The position numbers and the translations under genes are program-made. A stretch of DNA of 64,000 bases from Pseudonocardia sp. (GTDB taxonomy: Bacteria > Actinomycetota > Actinomycetes > Mycobacteriales > Pseudonocardiaceae), in the NCBI RefSeq assembly GCF_029263155.1, contig NZ_JAJCYB010000058.1, positions 1-64,000 of the forward strand, in the 5' to 3' direction. The stretch's first letter is position 1, and each line of letters starts with the position of its first letter. The notes below the pieces were generated by a model, which did not search any database, was not told where the DNA came from, and worked only from the letters and a program-made list of their open reading frames with translations. Below are positions 33,025-42,269 of the stretch, piece by piece.

Positions 33025-34484
33025 GAGGCACGCTGCGGGCCCGGCTCGTCGCGACCGTCCTGCTCCTGCTCGCCGTCACCGGCGCCCTGATCGGTGTCGT
33101 GACGACGCTGTCGCTGCACCGCATCCTCATCGGCCAGCTCGACGACAACCTCCGGGCGGCGGGCGGCATCGCCCGCGGGTTGCCCCCCGGCGACGACGAC
33201 CGCACCCCGCCCACCGGCGAGGACCTGCCCGGTCCGGGCGTGCCGCTCGGGCCGGGCCTGCAGTTCGGCGTGCTGGTCGCCGTCGTCGGCGACGGGCAGG
33301 TGACCGGCGCCGCGGTGCTCGACCGCCGCGGCACGAACCAGCCGGTGCCCGGAGACGCGACCCCCGCCCTGCTCGACGTCGCCGTCGGGGACCCGCCGCG
33401 CAGCGCCGACCTCGGCGAGCTGGGCACCTACCGGCTCGTCGCCGGGGAGCGCACCGTGGCGGGCGAGACCGTGACGGTGGTGACCGGCCTGTCCGAGCGC
33501 CCGCTGCAGGAGACGCTTTCGACGCTGGTCACGATCGAGGTCGTCGCCGTCGCGGTGGCGCTGCTCGGGGCGGGCGTGGCAGGCGCGGTGGCGGTGCGCC
33601 GGGAGCTGCGGCCGCTGGAGGAGGTGGCGGCCACCGCGTCCCGGGTCAGCACGCTGCCGCTGGCCAGCGGCGAGGTGGAGCTGGCGGAGCGGGTGCCGGT
33701 GGTCGACCCGCGCAGCGAGGTGGGCCAGGTCGGCGCCGCGCTGAACCGGATGCTCGACCACGTCGGATCGGCGCTGGAGGCCCGGCACGCCAGCGAGGTG
33801 CAGCTGCGGCAGTTCGTCGCCGCCGCCAGCCACGAGCTGCGCACCCCGCTCGCCGCGATCCGCGGCTACGCCGAGCTCACCCTGCGCCATCTCGAACAGG
33901 GCGGCGGCGACACCGCGCACTCGCTCGACCGGATCTCCTCGCAGGCCGACCGCATGACCACCCTCGTCGAGGACCTCCTGCTGCTCGCCCGCCTCGACGC
34001 GGGCCGCCCCCTGGAGCGAGCCGAGGTCGACCTCACCCGCCTGGTCGTCGACGCGGTGTCCGACGCCCACGCCGCGGGCGGCGACCACCCCCTGCACGTG
34101 GACCTGCCCGACGAGCCCATCACCGTCACCGGTGACGCGTCGCGGCTCGCCCAGGTGCTGGCCAACCTGCTGGCCAACGCGCGCACCCACACCCCGCCGG
34201 GAACGGTGGTGACGGTCGGGCTCGCCGCCGACCCGGACGGCGCACGGATCTCGGTCGTCGACGCCGGCCCCGGGATCGCCCCGGAGCTGGTGCCGCGGGT
34301 GTTCGAGCGGTTCGCGCGCGGCTCGGCCTCACGGTCGCGCGAGCACGGCAGCACCGGGCTGGGGCTCTCGATCGTCGACGCGGTGGTGGGCGCGCACGGT
34401 GGGTCGGTGGCGGTGACGAGCACCCCGGGGCGCACCGAGTTCACGGTGCGCCTCCCGTCGGACGCGCGACCCCAGCGCCCCTGA
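33021..34484 (+). CDS. Sensor histidine kinase
   Basis: 487 residues from GTG 33021. TM1 at about 5-30 (VATVLLLLAVTGALIGVVTTL), an extracytoplasmic sensor loop of ~140 residues, TM2 near 170-195, then a HAMP-like linker. The HisKA motif SHELRTPLAAIRGYAEL carries the autophosphorylated His271. The HATPase domain has the N box NLLANARTHTP, G1 DAGPGI, F box RVFERFARG and G2 GSTGLGLSIV. Membrane sensor of an envelope signal and partner of the upstream regulator. A hairpin-containing gap of 310 bp follows. Confidence 0.94.
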   Translation: MRGTLRARLVATVLLLLAVTGALIGVVTTLSLHRILIGQLDDNLRAAGGIARGLPPGDDDRTPPTGEDLPGPGVPLGPGLQFGVLVAVVGDGQVTGAAVLDRRGTNQPVPGDATPALLDVAVGDPPRSADLGELGTYRLVAGERTVAGETVTVVTGLSERPLQETLSTLVTIEVVAVAVALLGAGVAGAVAVRRELRPLEEVAATASRVSTLPLASGEVELAERVPVVDPRSEVGQVGAALNRMLDHVGSALEARHASEVQLRQFVAAASHELRTPLAAIRGYAELTLRHLEQGGGDTAHSLDRISSQADRMTTLVEDLLLLARLDAGRPLERAEVDLTRLVVDAVSDAHAAGGDHPLHVDLPDEPITVTGDASRLAQVLANLLANARTHTPPGTVVTVGLAADPDGARISVVDAGPGIAPELVPRVFERFARGSASRSREHGSTGLGLSIVDAVVGAHGGSVAVTSTPGRTEFTVRLPSDARPQRP

Positions 34485-34794
34485 CCACGGCGGCCGGCGC
34501 GCGACGGGCGGCGCAGCGGCTCCTCGCACACCCAACAGCTCCTCGCAGGCCGTCCAACCTCTGCGACGAGCCGGAACCTCTGCGACGCCGCCGGGACGGC
34601 CGCTCAGCGTCACCCGCACACAGGCCGATCACCCGCACCGGGCGCACAGCCCGTGCACAGCATCGGCACACGGTCCCGACAGCAGCCGTCAGCAGGCTCG
34701 GCTCCATGCACGCGACCGCCCCCCGCCCCGCACCCGGCGCCGTCCCCTCCGGACCGCGCCCACGCACGTCACCCGACCGTCGCGAGGGTGGGCG
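34485..34794. terminator. 310-bp gap with terminator-like hairpin
   Basis: GCTCCTCGCAG (34538-34548) pairs with CTGCGACGAGC (34561-34571) with one mismatch across a 12-nt loop, about 55 bp after the kinase stop. No gene is seen; CTCCTCGCA and CTCTGCGACG repeat nearby (34519-34589). The promoter of the glycosyltransferase pair should lie before 34795. Confidence 0.5.
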
Positions 34795-36033
34795 ATGAGC
34801 GTCGACGTCGCGCCGGGGCAGCCGGGACCGGCCCGGCCCGGACGACGACCGGCATCGCCGGTGCTGGAGATCGTCGTTCCGGTGCACGACGAGGAGCGCG
34901 ACCTCGAGCCCTCGATCAGGCGGTTGCACGCGCACCTGACCGCGGAGTTCCCGTACCCGTTCCGGATCACCGTGGCCGACAACGCCAGCACCGACGCCAC
35001 CGGGGCCATCGCGGCGCGGCTCGCGCAGCAACTGCCGCACGTCACCGCGTTCACGATGGCGCAGAAGGGGCGCGGGCGGGCGCTGCGGGCGGCCTGGACC
35101 GCGTCGGACGCCACCGTGTTGGCCTACTGCGACGTCGACCTGTCCACCGACCTCGCCGCCCTGCTCCCGCTGGTCGCACCGCTGATCACCGGCCACTCCG
35201 ACCTCGCCGTCGGCACCCGGTTGGGCCGGGGCTCGCGCGTCGTGCGCGGCGCGAAGCGGGAGCTGATCAGCCGCGGCTACAACCTGCTGCTGCGCGGCAC
35301 CCTGGCCACCCGGTTCACCGACGCGCAGTGCGGGTTCAAGGCGATCCGCGCCGACGTCGCGCGCCAGCTCCTGCCGCTGGTGCGCGACGGCGGCTGGTTC
35401 TTCGACACCGAGCTGCTCGTGCTCGCCGAGCGGGCGGGCCTACGCATCCACGAGGTGCCCGTCGACTGGGTGGACGACCCCGACTCGCGGGTCGACATCG
35501 TCGCCACCGCCGTCGCGGATCTGCGCGGTATCGCCCGCCTCGCCCGTGCGCTCACCACCGGCGCGCTGCCGATCGGCGAGCTGCGCTCCCGGCTGGGCCG
35601 CGGGCCGCTGGAGGTGGCGGGGGTGCCGGCCGGGATGCCGGGGCAGCTCGTGCGGTTCGCCGCGATCGGGGTGGTCAGCACGGTCGCGCACCTGCTGCTG
35701 TACCTGCTGCTGCGCGACCCGCTCGGCGCGCTCGGTGCCAACCTGCTGGCGCTGGCGCTCACCGCCGTCGCCAACACCGCGGCCAACCGGCGGCTGACGT
35801 TCGGCGTGCGCGGTCGCGACGGCGCGGTGACGGCGCAGTTCCAGGGGCTCGCCGTGTTCGGGCTCGGGCTCGCGTTCACCACCGGCGCACTGGCACTGCT
35901 GGGGCTGTGGTGGCCGGGGGCGAGCGCGGCGACCGAGCTGGCCGCGCTGGTCGCCGCCAACGCGCTCGCCACGCTCGCCCGGTTCGTCGCGTTCCGTTCC
36001 TGGGTCTTCCGGCCGAAGGGGGCCACCGCATGA
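34795..36033 (+). CDS. GT2 glycosyltransferase fused to GtrA membrane domain
   Basis: 412 residues. Residues ~22-250 are a GT2 polyprenyl-phosphate glycosyltransferase (LEIVVPVHDEERDLEPSIRRLHAHL, the DxSTDxTG/A motif as ADNASTDATG, AYCDVDLSTDLAALLPLV with the D-x-D region). The C-terminal ~130 residues are a GtrA domain of four TM helices (VRFAAIGVVSTVAHLLLYLLLRDP onward), a flippase-associated module. Makes polyprenyl-P-hexose, and the fused GtrA may help move it across the membrane. Stop overlaps the GT39 gene (ATGA), like YkcC/YkcB pairs. Confidence 0.9.
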   Translation: MSVDVAPGQPGPARPGRRPASPVLEIVVPVHDEERDLEPSIRRLHAHLTAEFPYPFRITVADNASTDATGAIAARLAQQLPHVTAFTMAQKGRGRALRAAWTASDATVLAYCDVDLSTDLAALLPLVAPLITGHSDLAVGTRLGRGSRVVRGAKRELISRGYNLLLRGTLATRFTDAQCGFKAIRADVARQLLPLVRDGGWFFDTELLVLAERAGLRIHEVPVDWVDDPDSRVDIVATAVADLRGIARLARALTTGALPIGELRSRLGRGPLEVAGVPAGMPGQLVRFAAIGVVSTVAHLLLYLLLRDPLGALGANLLALALTAVANTAANRRLTFGVRGRDGAVTAQFQGLAVFGLGLAFTTGALALLGLWWPGASAATELAALVAANALATLARFVAFRSWVFRPKGATA

Positions 36034-38084
36034 CGACGACCCTGACTCCCCCGGCCGTCACGCCGGCCCCGGCGACCCCGGCGCGGCGGGCCGAACGGGT
36101 GGCGCTGGGCGTGCTGCTGGCCGGCACCGCCGTGCTCCACCTGTGGGACCTCGGTGCGAACGGCTGGGCGAACAGCTACTACGCGGCCGCCGTGCAGGCG
36201 ATGTCGCGGGACTGGACGGCGTTCCTGTTCGGCTCGCTCGACACCGGGAACGTCATCACCGTCGACAAGCCACCCGCGGCGCTGTGGGCGATGGCGCTCT
36301 CGGCCCGGATCTTCGGGTTCTCGGCGTGGAGCATGCTGGTGCCGCAGGCGCTGATGGGTGTGGCGGCGGTCGGGTTGCTGCACGCCGCGGTGCGGAGGGT
36401 CTCCGGGCCGGTGGCGGGGCTCGTCGCGGGGGCCGCTTTCGCGCTGACGCCGGTGGCCGTGCTGATGTTCCGCTTCAACAACCCCGACGCGCTGCTCGTG
36501 CTGCTGATGGTGGCCGCGGCGTATGCCGTGGTGCGGGCGATCGAGCGGGCCGGCACGCGCTGGCTGGTGCTGGCCGGGCTCCTGATCGGGTTCGCGTTCC
36601 TCGCCAAGATGGCGCAGGGCTTCGTGGTGCTGCCGGCGCTCGCGCTGGCCTACCTGGTGGCCGCACCGACGGGCTCGTGGCGACGGGTCCGGCAGCTGCT
36701 CGCGGCCGCCGTCGCCGTCGTGGTCGGGGCGGGGTGGTGGGTGGCGCTCGTCGAGCTGTGGCCCGCGGGCGGCCGGCCCTACATCGGCGGCTCGGAGACC
36801 GACAGCGCGCTGGAGCTGGCGCTGGGTTACAACGGTCTCGGCCGGCTGTTCGGCCAGGGCGGCGGTGGCCCGGCCGGTCCGGGTGGTGGCGGGGCCGGGG
36901 GCGGCGGCGGGCTCGGGGGCGGGGCCGGGCCGACCCGCATGTTCTCCGACTCCGTCGGCGGGCAGGTCTCGTGGTTGCTGCCCGCAGCGCTCGCGCTGCT
37001 CCTCGCCGGGCTGTGGCTGACGCGCCGCGCGCCCCGCACGGACGCCGTCCGCGCGTCGCTGCTGCTCTGGGGCGGCTGGACCGTCGTGACGGCGCTGGTG
37101 TTCTCGTTGATGGAGGGGATCTTCCACGAGTACTACACGGTGGCGCTGGCCCCCGGGATCGCGGCGCTGGTCGGCGTCGGCGGACGGGAGCTGTGGCGGT
37201 ACCGCACCTCGTGGGCCGGGCGGATCACGCTCGCCGTGGTCACGGCCGGCAGTGCGGGGTGGGCGTGGGTGCTGCTGGGGCGCACCCCGGAGTTCCTGCC
37301 GTGGCTGCGGTGGCTCGTCGTGGGGGTGGCGGCGGTCGCGGTGTCGGCCGTCCTGCTCGGCGGGTCGCTGCGGCGGGCGGCGGCCGCGGTACTCGCCGCC
37401 GTGGTGGTCTCCGGGCTGCTCGGGCCGGCGGCCTACGCCGCGCAGACCGCCACCACGCCGCAGACGGGCAGCATCGTGCTCGCCGGGCCCGAGGTGGCGG
37501 GAGGTGGGTTCGGTGGGGCGTTCCCGGGCGGGGGCCCCGCGGGTGCCCGTCCCGGCGCGGCGGCGGGCGGCACGCCGGGCGGCGGACTTCCGGGCGACGG
37601 GGCCGAGGGCGGCGCGGGCCCGGGCGGCGCGACCCCGGGCGGTACGGCCCCGGGCGACCCGGCCACCGGATGGGGGCCGTGGGGCTCGGGCGCCGGTCGC
37701 GACGGCGGCTCCCGGACCGGCGGGCCGGGAAGCGCGGGCGAGGCCGACCCGGAGCTGGTCGCGCTGCTGCGGAAGGCGGGCACGGCATGGTCGGCCGCGA
37801 CCGTCGGCGCCCAGGGCGCGGCCGCGCTGCAGCTCACGGGCGACGCCCCGGTCATCGCGATCGGGGGGTTCTCCGGGGGCGATCCGGCCCCGACGCTCGC
37901 GCAGTTCCAGGCCTACGTCGCCGCCGGCGAGGTGCGCTACTTCGTGGCCCCCGACCAGGGCGGGCCCGCCGGGGACGGGCCGGGCGCGGAGATCACCAAC
38001 TGGGTGGCATCGACTCTCACGGCCACGACGGTCGGCGGCCGGACGGTCTACGACCTGGCCGCCCCGCTGGGCCGAACGTCGTAG
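36030..38084 (+). CDS. GT39/ArnT-family membrane glycosyltransferase (YkcB-like)
   Basis: 684 residues. Many TM helices with the GT-C patterns NSYYAAAVQAMSRDW and GNVITVDKPPAALWAMALSARIFGFSAWSMLVPQAL (acidic and Lys residues near the active site, about residue 76). A Gly-rich insert lies at about 271-298, and the periplasmic C-terminal third includes another Gly/Pro/Ala low-complexity stretch (~490-560) and a small folded end (VIAIGGFSGGDPAPTLAQFQAYVAAGEVRYFVAPD). Uses polyprenyl-phosphate sugars made by the upstream GT2 enzyme to decorate envelope proteins or polymers. The Gly-rich linkers are unlike most homologues. Confidence 0.88.
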   Translation: MTTTLTPPAVTPAPATPARRAERVALGVLLAGTAVLHLWDLGANGWANSYYAAAVQAMSRDWTAFLFGSLDTGNVITVDKPPAALWAMALSARIFGFSAWSMLVPQALMGVAAVGLLHAAVRRVSGPVAGLVAGAAFALTPVAVLMFRFNNPDALLVLLMVAAAYAVVRAIERAGTRWLVLAGLLIGFAFLAKMAQGFVVLPALALAYLVAAPTGSWRRVRQLLAAAVAVVVGAGWWVALVELWPAGGRPYIGGSETDSALELALGYNGLGRLFGQGGGGPAGPGGGGAGGGGGLGGGAGPTRMFSDSVGGQVSWLLPAALALLLAGLWLTRRAPRTDAVRASLLLWGGWTVVTALVFSLMEGIFHEYYTVALAPGIAALVGVGGRELWRYRTSWAGRITLAVVTAGSAGWAWVLLGRTPEFLPWLRWLVVGVAAVAVSAVLLGGSLRRAAAAVLAAVVVSGLLGPAAYAAQTATTPQTGSIVLAGPEVAGGGFGGAFPGGGPAGARPGAAAGGTPGGGLPGDGAEGGAGPGGATPGGTAPGDPATGWGPWGSGAGRDGGSRTGGPGSAGEADPELVALLRKAGTAWSAATVGAQGAAALQLTGDAPVIAIGGFSGGDPAPTLAQFQAYVAAGEVRYFVAPDQGGPAGDGPGAEITNWVASTLTATTVGGRTVYDLAAPLGRTS

Positions 38085-38177
38085 GAATGTGACGCTCTTC
38101 GGCGCAACTCGACGTATCGGACACTCCGCGCAGGCGTTGACAAGTCATCCGGCCGAGCGCCGGCGACGGGAGGTCCG

Positions 38178-39512
38178 ATGACAACGCAGGCACCAGAGAC
38201 CGGCAAGCTCGACGAACGGTCCATTCGCAAGATCGCCGGCCTGAGCCTGGTAGGCGCGAGCGTGGAGTGGTTCGACTTCTTCCTGTTCGGAACCGCCGCC
38301 GCGCTGGTGTTCCCGAGGCTGTTCTTCCCGGACGACACCGACCCGGTGCTCGCGCTGCTGTCCTCCTTCGCGGTGCTCGGCGTCGGCTTCCTGGCCCGCC
38401 CGCTCGGCGGCGTCGTCTGGGGTCACTTCGGTGACAAGCTCGGTCGCAAGAAGGCCTTCCTCACGGCCCTGATGACGATGGCCGTGGCCAGCGTGCTGAT
38501 CGGCCTGCTGCCGACGTACGCCGCGATCGGCATCGCCGCCCCGATCCTGCTGACCGTCCTGCGGTTCACCCAGGGCCTCGCGGTCGGCGGCCAGTGGGGT
38601 GGCGCGGTGCTGCTCGCCACCGAGTTCGCCCCCAAGCACAAGCGCGGCTTCTACGGCAGCTTCGCCCAGATCGGCGTGCCGATCGGCGTGCTGCTGGGCG
38701 TCGTCGCGTTCTTCATCCTCGGCCAGACGATGGACGACGCCGCCTTCGACTCCTACGGCTGGCGGATCCCGTTCATCGCGAGCGTGCTGCTCGTGGGTGT
38801 CGCGATCTACGCGAAGAAGAAGCTGGAGGACACCCCGGCGTTCGTGCAGCTGCAGCGCCTCGCCGCCGAGAGCCCGAAGGCGGTGCCGGAGCGCTCCCCG
38901 ATCATCCAGGTGCTGCGCAACCACGGCGGCCGCATCGCCCTCGCCGGCGGCGCGTTCACCGTCGTCAACACGGCGTTCTACATCTACATCACGTTCATGC
39001 TGTCCTACGGGACCACGACGGTCGGCGTCAGCTCGGGCACGGTCCTCACCGCGATCGCGATCTCCTCGGTGATCATGATCCCGGCGCTGGCCGGATTCGC
39101 CGCGCTCTCGGACCGCATCGGCCGACGCAAGCTCTACCTGGCCGGCTCGGTGATCACCGGCCTGTGGGCGTTCCCGCTGTTCTGGCTGGCCGACATGGGC
39201 ACCGCGCTCAGCATGACGATCGCGCTCACCGTGGCGCAGCTCGCGCTGTCGATGATGTACGGCCCGCTGGCCGCGTTCTTCTCGGAGATGTTCACCGCGA
39301 AGCTGCGCTACAGCGGGGCGTCGCTGGGCTACCAGATGGGCGCCCTGCTCGGTGGGGCGATCGCGCCGCTGCTGTCGGTGTACCTGCTCGACCTCACCGG
39401 CTCCACCACGGCGATCTCGTTCTACATCATCATCGTCGCGGTGATCGCGGTGGCCTGCGTGCTGGCCCTGACCGAGACCTACCAGAACGACATGGACGAC
39501 GCCGAGGCATAG
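38178..39512 (+). CDS. MFS transporter, metabolite:H+ symporter (MHS) family
   Basis: 444 residues from ATG 38178, with GGGAGG at 4-nt spacing. Twelve TM helices. The MHS signatures are present: VEWFDFFLFGTAAALVFPRLFFP in TM1, GHFGDKLGRKKAFL between TM2 and TM3, and GLAVGGQWGGAVLL in TM4. Imports an organic acid such as alpha-ketoglutarate, shikimate, citrate or proline with protons (family knowledge). Substrate not determined. Followed by a strong hairpin at 39551-39601. Confidence 0.9.
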   Translation: MTTQAPETGKLDERSIRKIAGLSLVGASVEWFDFFLFGTAAALVFPRLFFPDDTDPVLALLSSFAVLGVGFLARPLGGVVWGHFGDKLGRKKAFLTALMTMAVASVLIGLLPTYAAIGIAAPILLTVLRFTQGLAVGGQWGGAVLLATEFAPKHKRGFYGSFAQIGVPIGVLLGVVAFFILGQTMDDAAFDSYGWRIPFIASVLLVGVAIYAKKKLEDTPAFVQLQRLAAESPKAVPERSPIIQVLRNHGGRIALAGGAFTVVNTAFYIYITFMLSYGTTTVGVSSGTVLTAIAISSVIMIPALAGFAALSDRIGRRKLYLAGSVITGLWAFPLFWLADMGTALSMTIALTVAQLALSMMYGPLAAFFSEMFTAKLRYSGASLGYQMGALLGGAIAPLLSVYLLDLTGSTTAISFYIIIVAVIAVACVLALTETYQNDMDDAEA

Positions 39513-39550
39513 ACGCGCCGCCCCCGGCGCGTCCCGGCGCCGCCGGAGTC

Positions 39551-39601
39551 GCAGTGGGGTGGCTTTACTGCGGTCAGGTTGCAGTAGAGCCACCCCACTG
39601 C
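39551..39601. terminator. 21-bp inverted repeat hairpin
   Basis: GCAGTGGGGTGGCTTTACTG plus C (39551-39571) and its complement at 39581-39601 pair with a single mismatch across a 9-nt loop. The strongest hairpin in the core region, between the MFS stop and the acyl-CoA ligase start (39634). It shares the GGGGTGGC core with the repeats at 22770-22820. Confidence 0.65.
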
Positions 39602-39633
39602 GGTCCGCGGGAGGCCTTTGGGAGGCTGCGGGG

Positions 39634-41280
39634 GTGATGGGGGCGATCGGGGGCAGGGTGGCGTCGGTCGTGTCCGCGGTGGTCGCCGCCGGGTCCGCCG
39701 CCCTCGGCTCGGCGCGGGCGGTCGGCGAGCTCGCGCGGTCGGGGGTCGTGGCGCCGGTGCGACCCGACCGGCTCGTGGGCATGTCGCTCGGGCTCGCGCG
39801 CTACGGGCTGAGCGTCGCCGCCGGGTACGCGGTGGGGGCGGCGCGCCACCCCGACCGCGCCGCGATCGTCGACGACGAGGGCACGCTGAGCTTCGGCGAG
39901 CTGCACCGGCGCAACGACGACCTCGCGAGGGCGCTGGTCGACTCCGGCATCGGCGACGGGGTCCGCGTCGGGGTGCTCTGCCGCAACGGCCGCGCCCCGA
40001 TCGAGGTGCAGATCGCCACCGGCAAGATCGGTGCCGACGTCGTGCTGCTCAACACCGGCATGTCGGCGGACCAGCTCGCCGACGTCGCCGCCGAGCTGGA
40101 GCTGCACACCGTCGTGGCCGACGCGGAGTTCACCGGCGCGCTCGCCGGACTGCCGGAGTCCTGCACGGTCGTCACCGCGTTCGGCGGCGAGCCGGGCACC
40201 GGCGGCCTGGCGGACCTGATCGCCGGAGGCGGCACCGCCCCGCTGCCGATCCGCCCGCCCTCCGGGCACACGATCGTGCTCACCTCCGGCACCACCGGCC
40301 CGCCCAAGGGGGCCCGCCGCCCCGCGCCGCACAGCCTGGCGCCGATCGCCGCGGTGCTGTCCGCGATCCCGTTGCGCGCGGGCGAGCCCGTGCACATCGC
40401 GGCACCGCTGCTGCACACGTGGGGGCACGCGGCGCTGCAGCTGGCGATGCTGCACGGCTCGCCGGTCGTGCTGGACCGGCGGTTCGACCCGGCGCGGCTG
40501 CTGGCGACGGTGCAACGGCACCGCTGCGACGCGGTCTTCGCGGTGCCCGTGATGCTGCGGCGCGTGCTGGAGCTGCCCGGGTCCGCGTGGACCGGGCACC
40601 GGCCGCGGATCGTCGCCGTCAGCGGTTCCGCGCTGCCCGCGGAGCTCGCCGCGGCGTTCCAGGACCGTTTCGGCGACGTCCTGTACAACCTCTACGGGTC
40701 CACGGAGGTGTCCTGGGTCAGCATCGCCGGGCCCGCGGACCTGCGCGCGTCCCCCGGCACCGCGGGGCGCGCGCCCGTCGGGACCCGGCTGCTGATCCTC
40801 GACGAGAGCGGTGCCGCGGTGCCGGCGGGCTCCGAGGGCCGCGTGTTCGTCGGCAACGACATGCCCTTCGACGGTTACACCCGCGAGGGCGCCGACGTCG
40901 AGCGGGCGGGCGACCTCATCGGCACCGGTGATCTCGGCCGGCTCGACGCCGACGGGCTGCTGCACCTCACCGGCCGGGCCGACGACATGATCGTCAGCGG
41001 CGGGGAGAACGTGCACCCGGGACCGGTGGAGGACCTGCTCGCCGGGCGGCCCGAGGTGCGCGAGGCCGCCGTCACCGGCGTGGCCGACGACGAGTACGGG
41101 CAGCGCCTCGCGGCCTACGTCGTGCTCGAACCGGGCGCATCGGTGGACGCCGACACCGTGCGCGGGTGGGTGCGGCAGCAGCTGAGCCGCTTCGCCGTGC
41201 CGCGCGACGTCGTGTTCGTCGGGGAGCTGCCGCGCAACGCGACCGGCAAGGTCGTGCACCGGGAGCTCCCCCGCGGCTGA
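39634..41280 (+). CDS. Acyl-CoA synthetase (AMP-binding, FadD-type)
   Basis: 548 residues from GTG 39634 (ATG 39637 adjacent); GGAGG is 8 nt before the GTG. The ANL motifs are present: TIVLTSGTTGPPKGARRPAP, LYGSTEVSWVSIA, GTGDLGRLDADGLLHLTGRADDMIVSGGENVHPGPVEDLLAGRPEVREAAVTG, and LPRNATGKVVHREL. A ~50-residue N-terminal extension of Ala/Val precedes the ligase. Activates a fatty or cyclic carboxylic acid. Isolated gene after a hairpin; the substrate cannot be inferred. Confidence 0.85.
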   Translation: MMGAIGGRVASVVSAVVAAGSAALGSARAVGELARSGVVAPVRPDRLVGMSLGLARYGLSVAAGYAVGAARHPDRAAIVDDEGTLSFGELHRRNDDLARALVDSGIGDGVRVGVLCRNGRAPIEVQIATGKIGADVVLLNTGMSADQLADVAAELELHTVVADAEFTGALAGLPESCTVVTAFGGEPGTGGLADLIAGGGTAPLPIRPPSGHTIVLTSGTTGPPKGARRPAPHSLAPIAAVLSAIPLRAGEPVHIAAPLLHTWGHAALQLAMLHGSPVVLDRRFDPARLLATVQRHRCDAVFAVPVMLRRVLELPGSAWTGHRPRIVAVSGSALPAELAAAFQDRFGDVLYNLYGSTEVSWVSIAGPADLRASPGTAGRAPVGTRLLILDESGAAVPAGSEGRVFVGNDMPFDGYTREGADVERAGDLIGTGDLGRLDADGLLHLTGRADDMIVSGGENVHPGPVEDLLAGRPEVREAAVTGVADDEYGQRLAAYVVLEPGASVDADTVRGWVRQQLSRFAVPRDVVFVGELPRNATGKVVHRELPRG

Positions 41281-41315
41281 GCCGGTGGCCCCGCTGAGGC
41301 CGTCACCCGAGCGGG

Positions 41316-41334
41316 TTAGGGCAGCCTTCGGTAG
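41316..41334. promoter_or_regulatory. Candidate iron box (IdeR/DmdR-like)
   Basis: TTAGGGCAGCCTTCGGTAG agrees with the 19-bp DtxR/IdeR consensus TTAGGTTAGSCTAACCTAA at 12 positions, best in the left half, and lies 10 bp before the sucrase-ferredoxin-like gene start. The match is partial and functional binding is unproven. Confidence 0.3.
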
Positions 41335-41343
41335 CCTGTGCAG

Positions 41344-42228
41344 ATGAACGTCGACGGCGGGTCGCGGTGTGCCGCGCTGGCCCGCGCGCTCGACGAGCCG
41401 CTCGCCGGCACCGCGCCCGTGGCGCCCCGCTGGGTCTGCCTGGAGCACCGGGGGGCGTGGCCGCGCGACATCGCCGCCCACCCCGACCCGTCGATCTCCG
41501 GGTTCGCCGCCCGCGCCTGCGCCGCCGGCTGGCGCCCGCTGCTGATCCGCCGCCCCGGGCGTCGCCGGTCCGTCTCCCCCACCCGGGTGTACCTGACCGA
41601 CACCACGCCGGGCGCCGCCCGCACCACCGTGCTGACGGTGGCCGGGCCCCGCGAGCTGTCGGCGATCCCGCTCGCCCGTGGGGCGGAGGGGCTGCCGGGC
41701 ACCCCGGTGGGCGATCCGCTGCTGCTGGTCTGCACCCACGGCAGGCGCGACCGCTGCTGCGCGGTCGACGGCCGCGCCCTCGCCGCCGCCGTCACCGCGG
41801 TCGGCGAGCCGGACGTGTGGGAGTGCAGCCACCTCGGCGGGCACCGCTTCGCCCCCACCGCGCTGGTGCTGCCCACCGGCTACCTGTACGGCCGGCTGGA
41901 CCCGACGTCGGCGATCGCGGCGCGCAAGGCCGCGGCGCTGGGCGAGGTCGAGGCCGCGCTGAGCCGGGGCCGGTCCACCTGGTCCGCGGCCGGGCAGGTG
42001 GCCGAGCTCGCCGTGCGGCACCGCACCGGGCTGCGCGACGCCGACGCCCTCACCCTCGACCCCATGGCCCGCTGCGGGATCGTGACGGTCCACGGGCCGG
42101 GCGGCAGGCGCTGGGAGGTCGACGTCGCGGAGCGGCCGGGCACGGCCGCGCGCCCGGCGTCGTGCGGGGTGGCCGCGCTGCCGTTCACGGCACTGCACGC
42201 CACGGACGTCCGAGCCGTCGCGGGCTGA
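41344..42228 (+). CDS. Sucrase-ferredoxin-like (PF06999) protein
   Basis: 294 residues from ATG 41344; a GTG at 41338 is two codons earlier. The conserved thioredoxin-like ferredoxin blocks are LLLVCTHGRRDRCCAVDGRALAAAV (C-x7-C-C) and ECSHLGGHRFAPTALVLPTGYLYGRL (H-x-G-G-H-R-F-A). These Cys/His residues bind a [2Fe-2S] or related cluster in family members. Role: uncharacterised redox protein, sometimes linked to iron homeostasis. A partial iron box lies upstream (41316). Confidence 0.85.
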   Translation: MNVDGGSRCAALARALDEPLAGTAPVAPRWVCLEHRGAWPRDIAAHPDPSISGFAARACAAGWRPLLIRRPGRRRSVSPTRVYLTDTTPGAARTTVLTVAGPRELSAIPLARGAEGLPGTPVGDPLLLVCTHGRRDRCCAVDGRALAAAVTAVGEPDVWECSHLGGHRFAPTALVLPTGYLYGRLDPTSAIAARKAAALGEVEAALSRGRSTWSAAGQVAELAVRHRTGLRDADALTLDPMARCGIVTVHGPGGRRWEVDVAERPGTAARPASCGVAALPFTALHATDVRAVAG

Positions 42229-42269
42229 ACGGCGGGTACCCGGGCCCGGGGGCGCACCTCGGAGCGATC

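Noticed and set aside
39574..42198. An 874-aa minus-strand frame across the acyl-CoA ligase and sucrase-ferredoxin genes
   Set aside because: Opposite-strand shadow of two genes with clear motifs.
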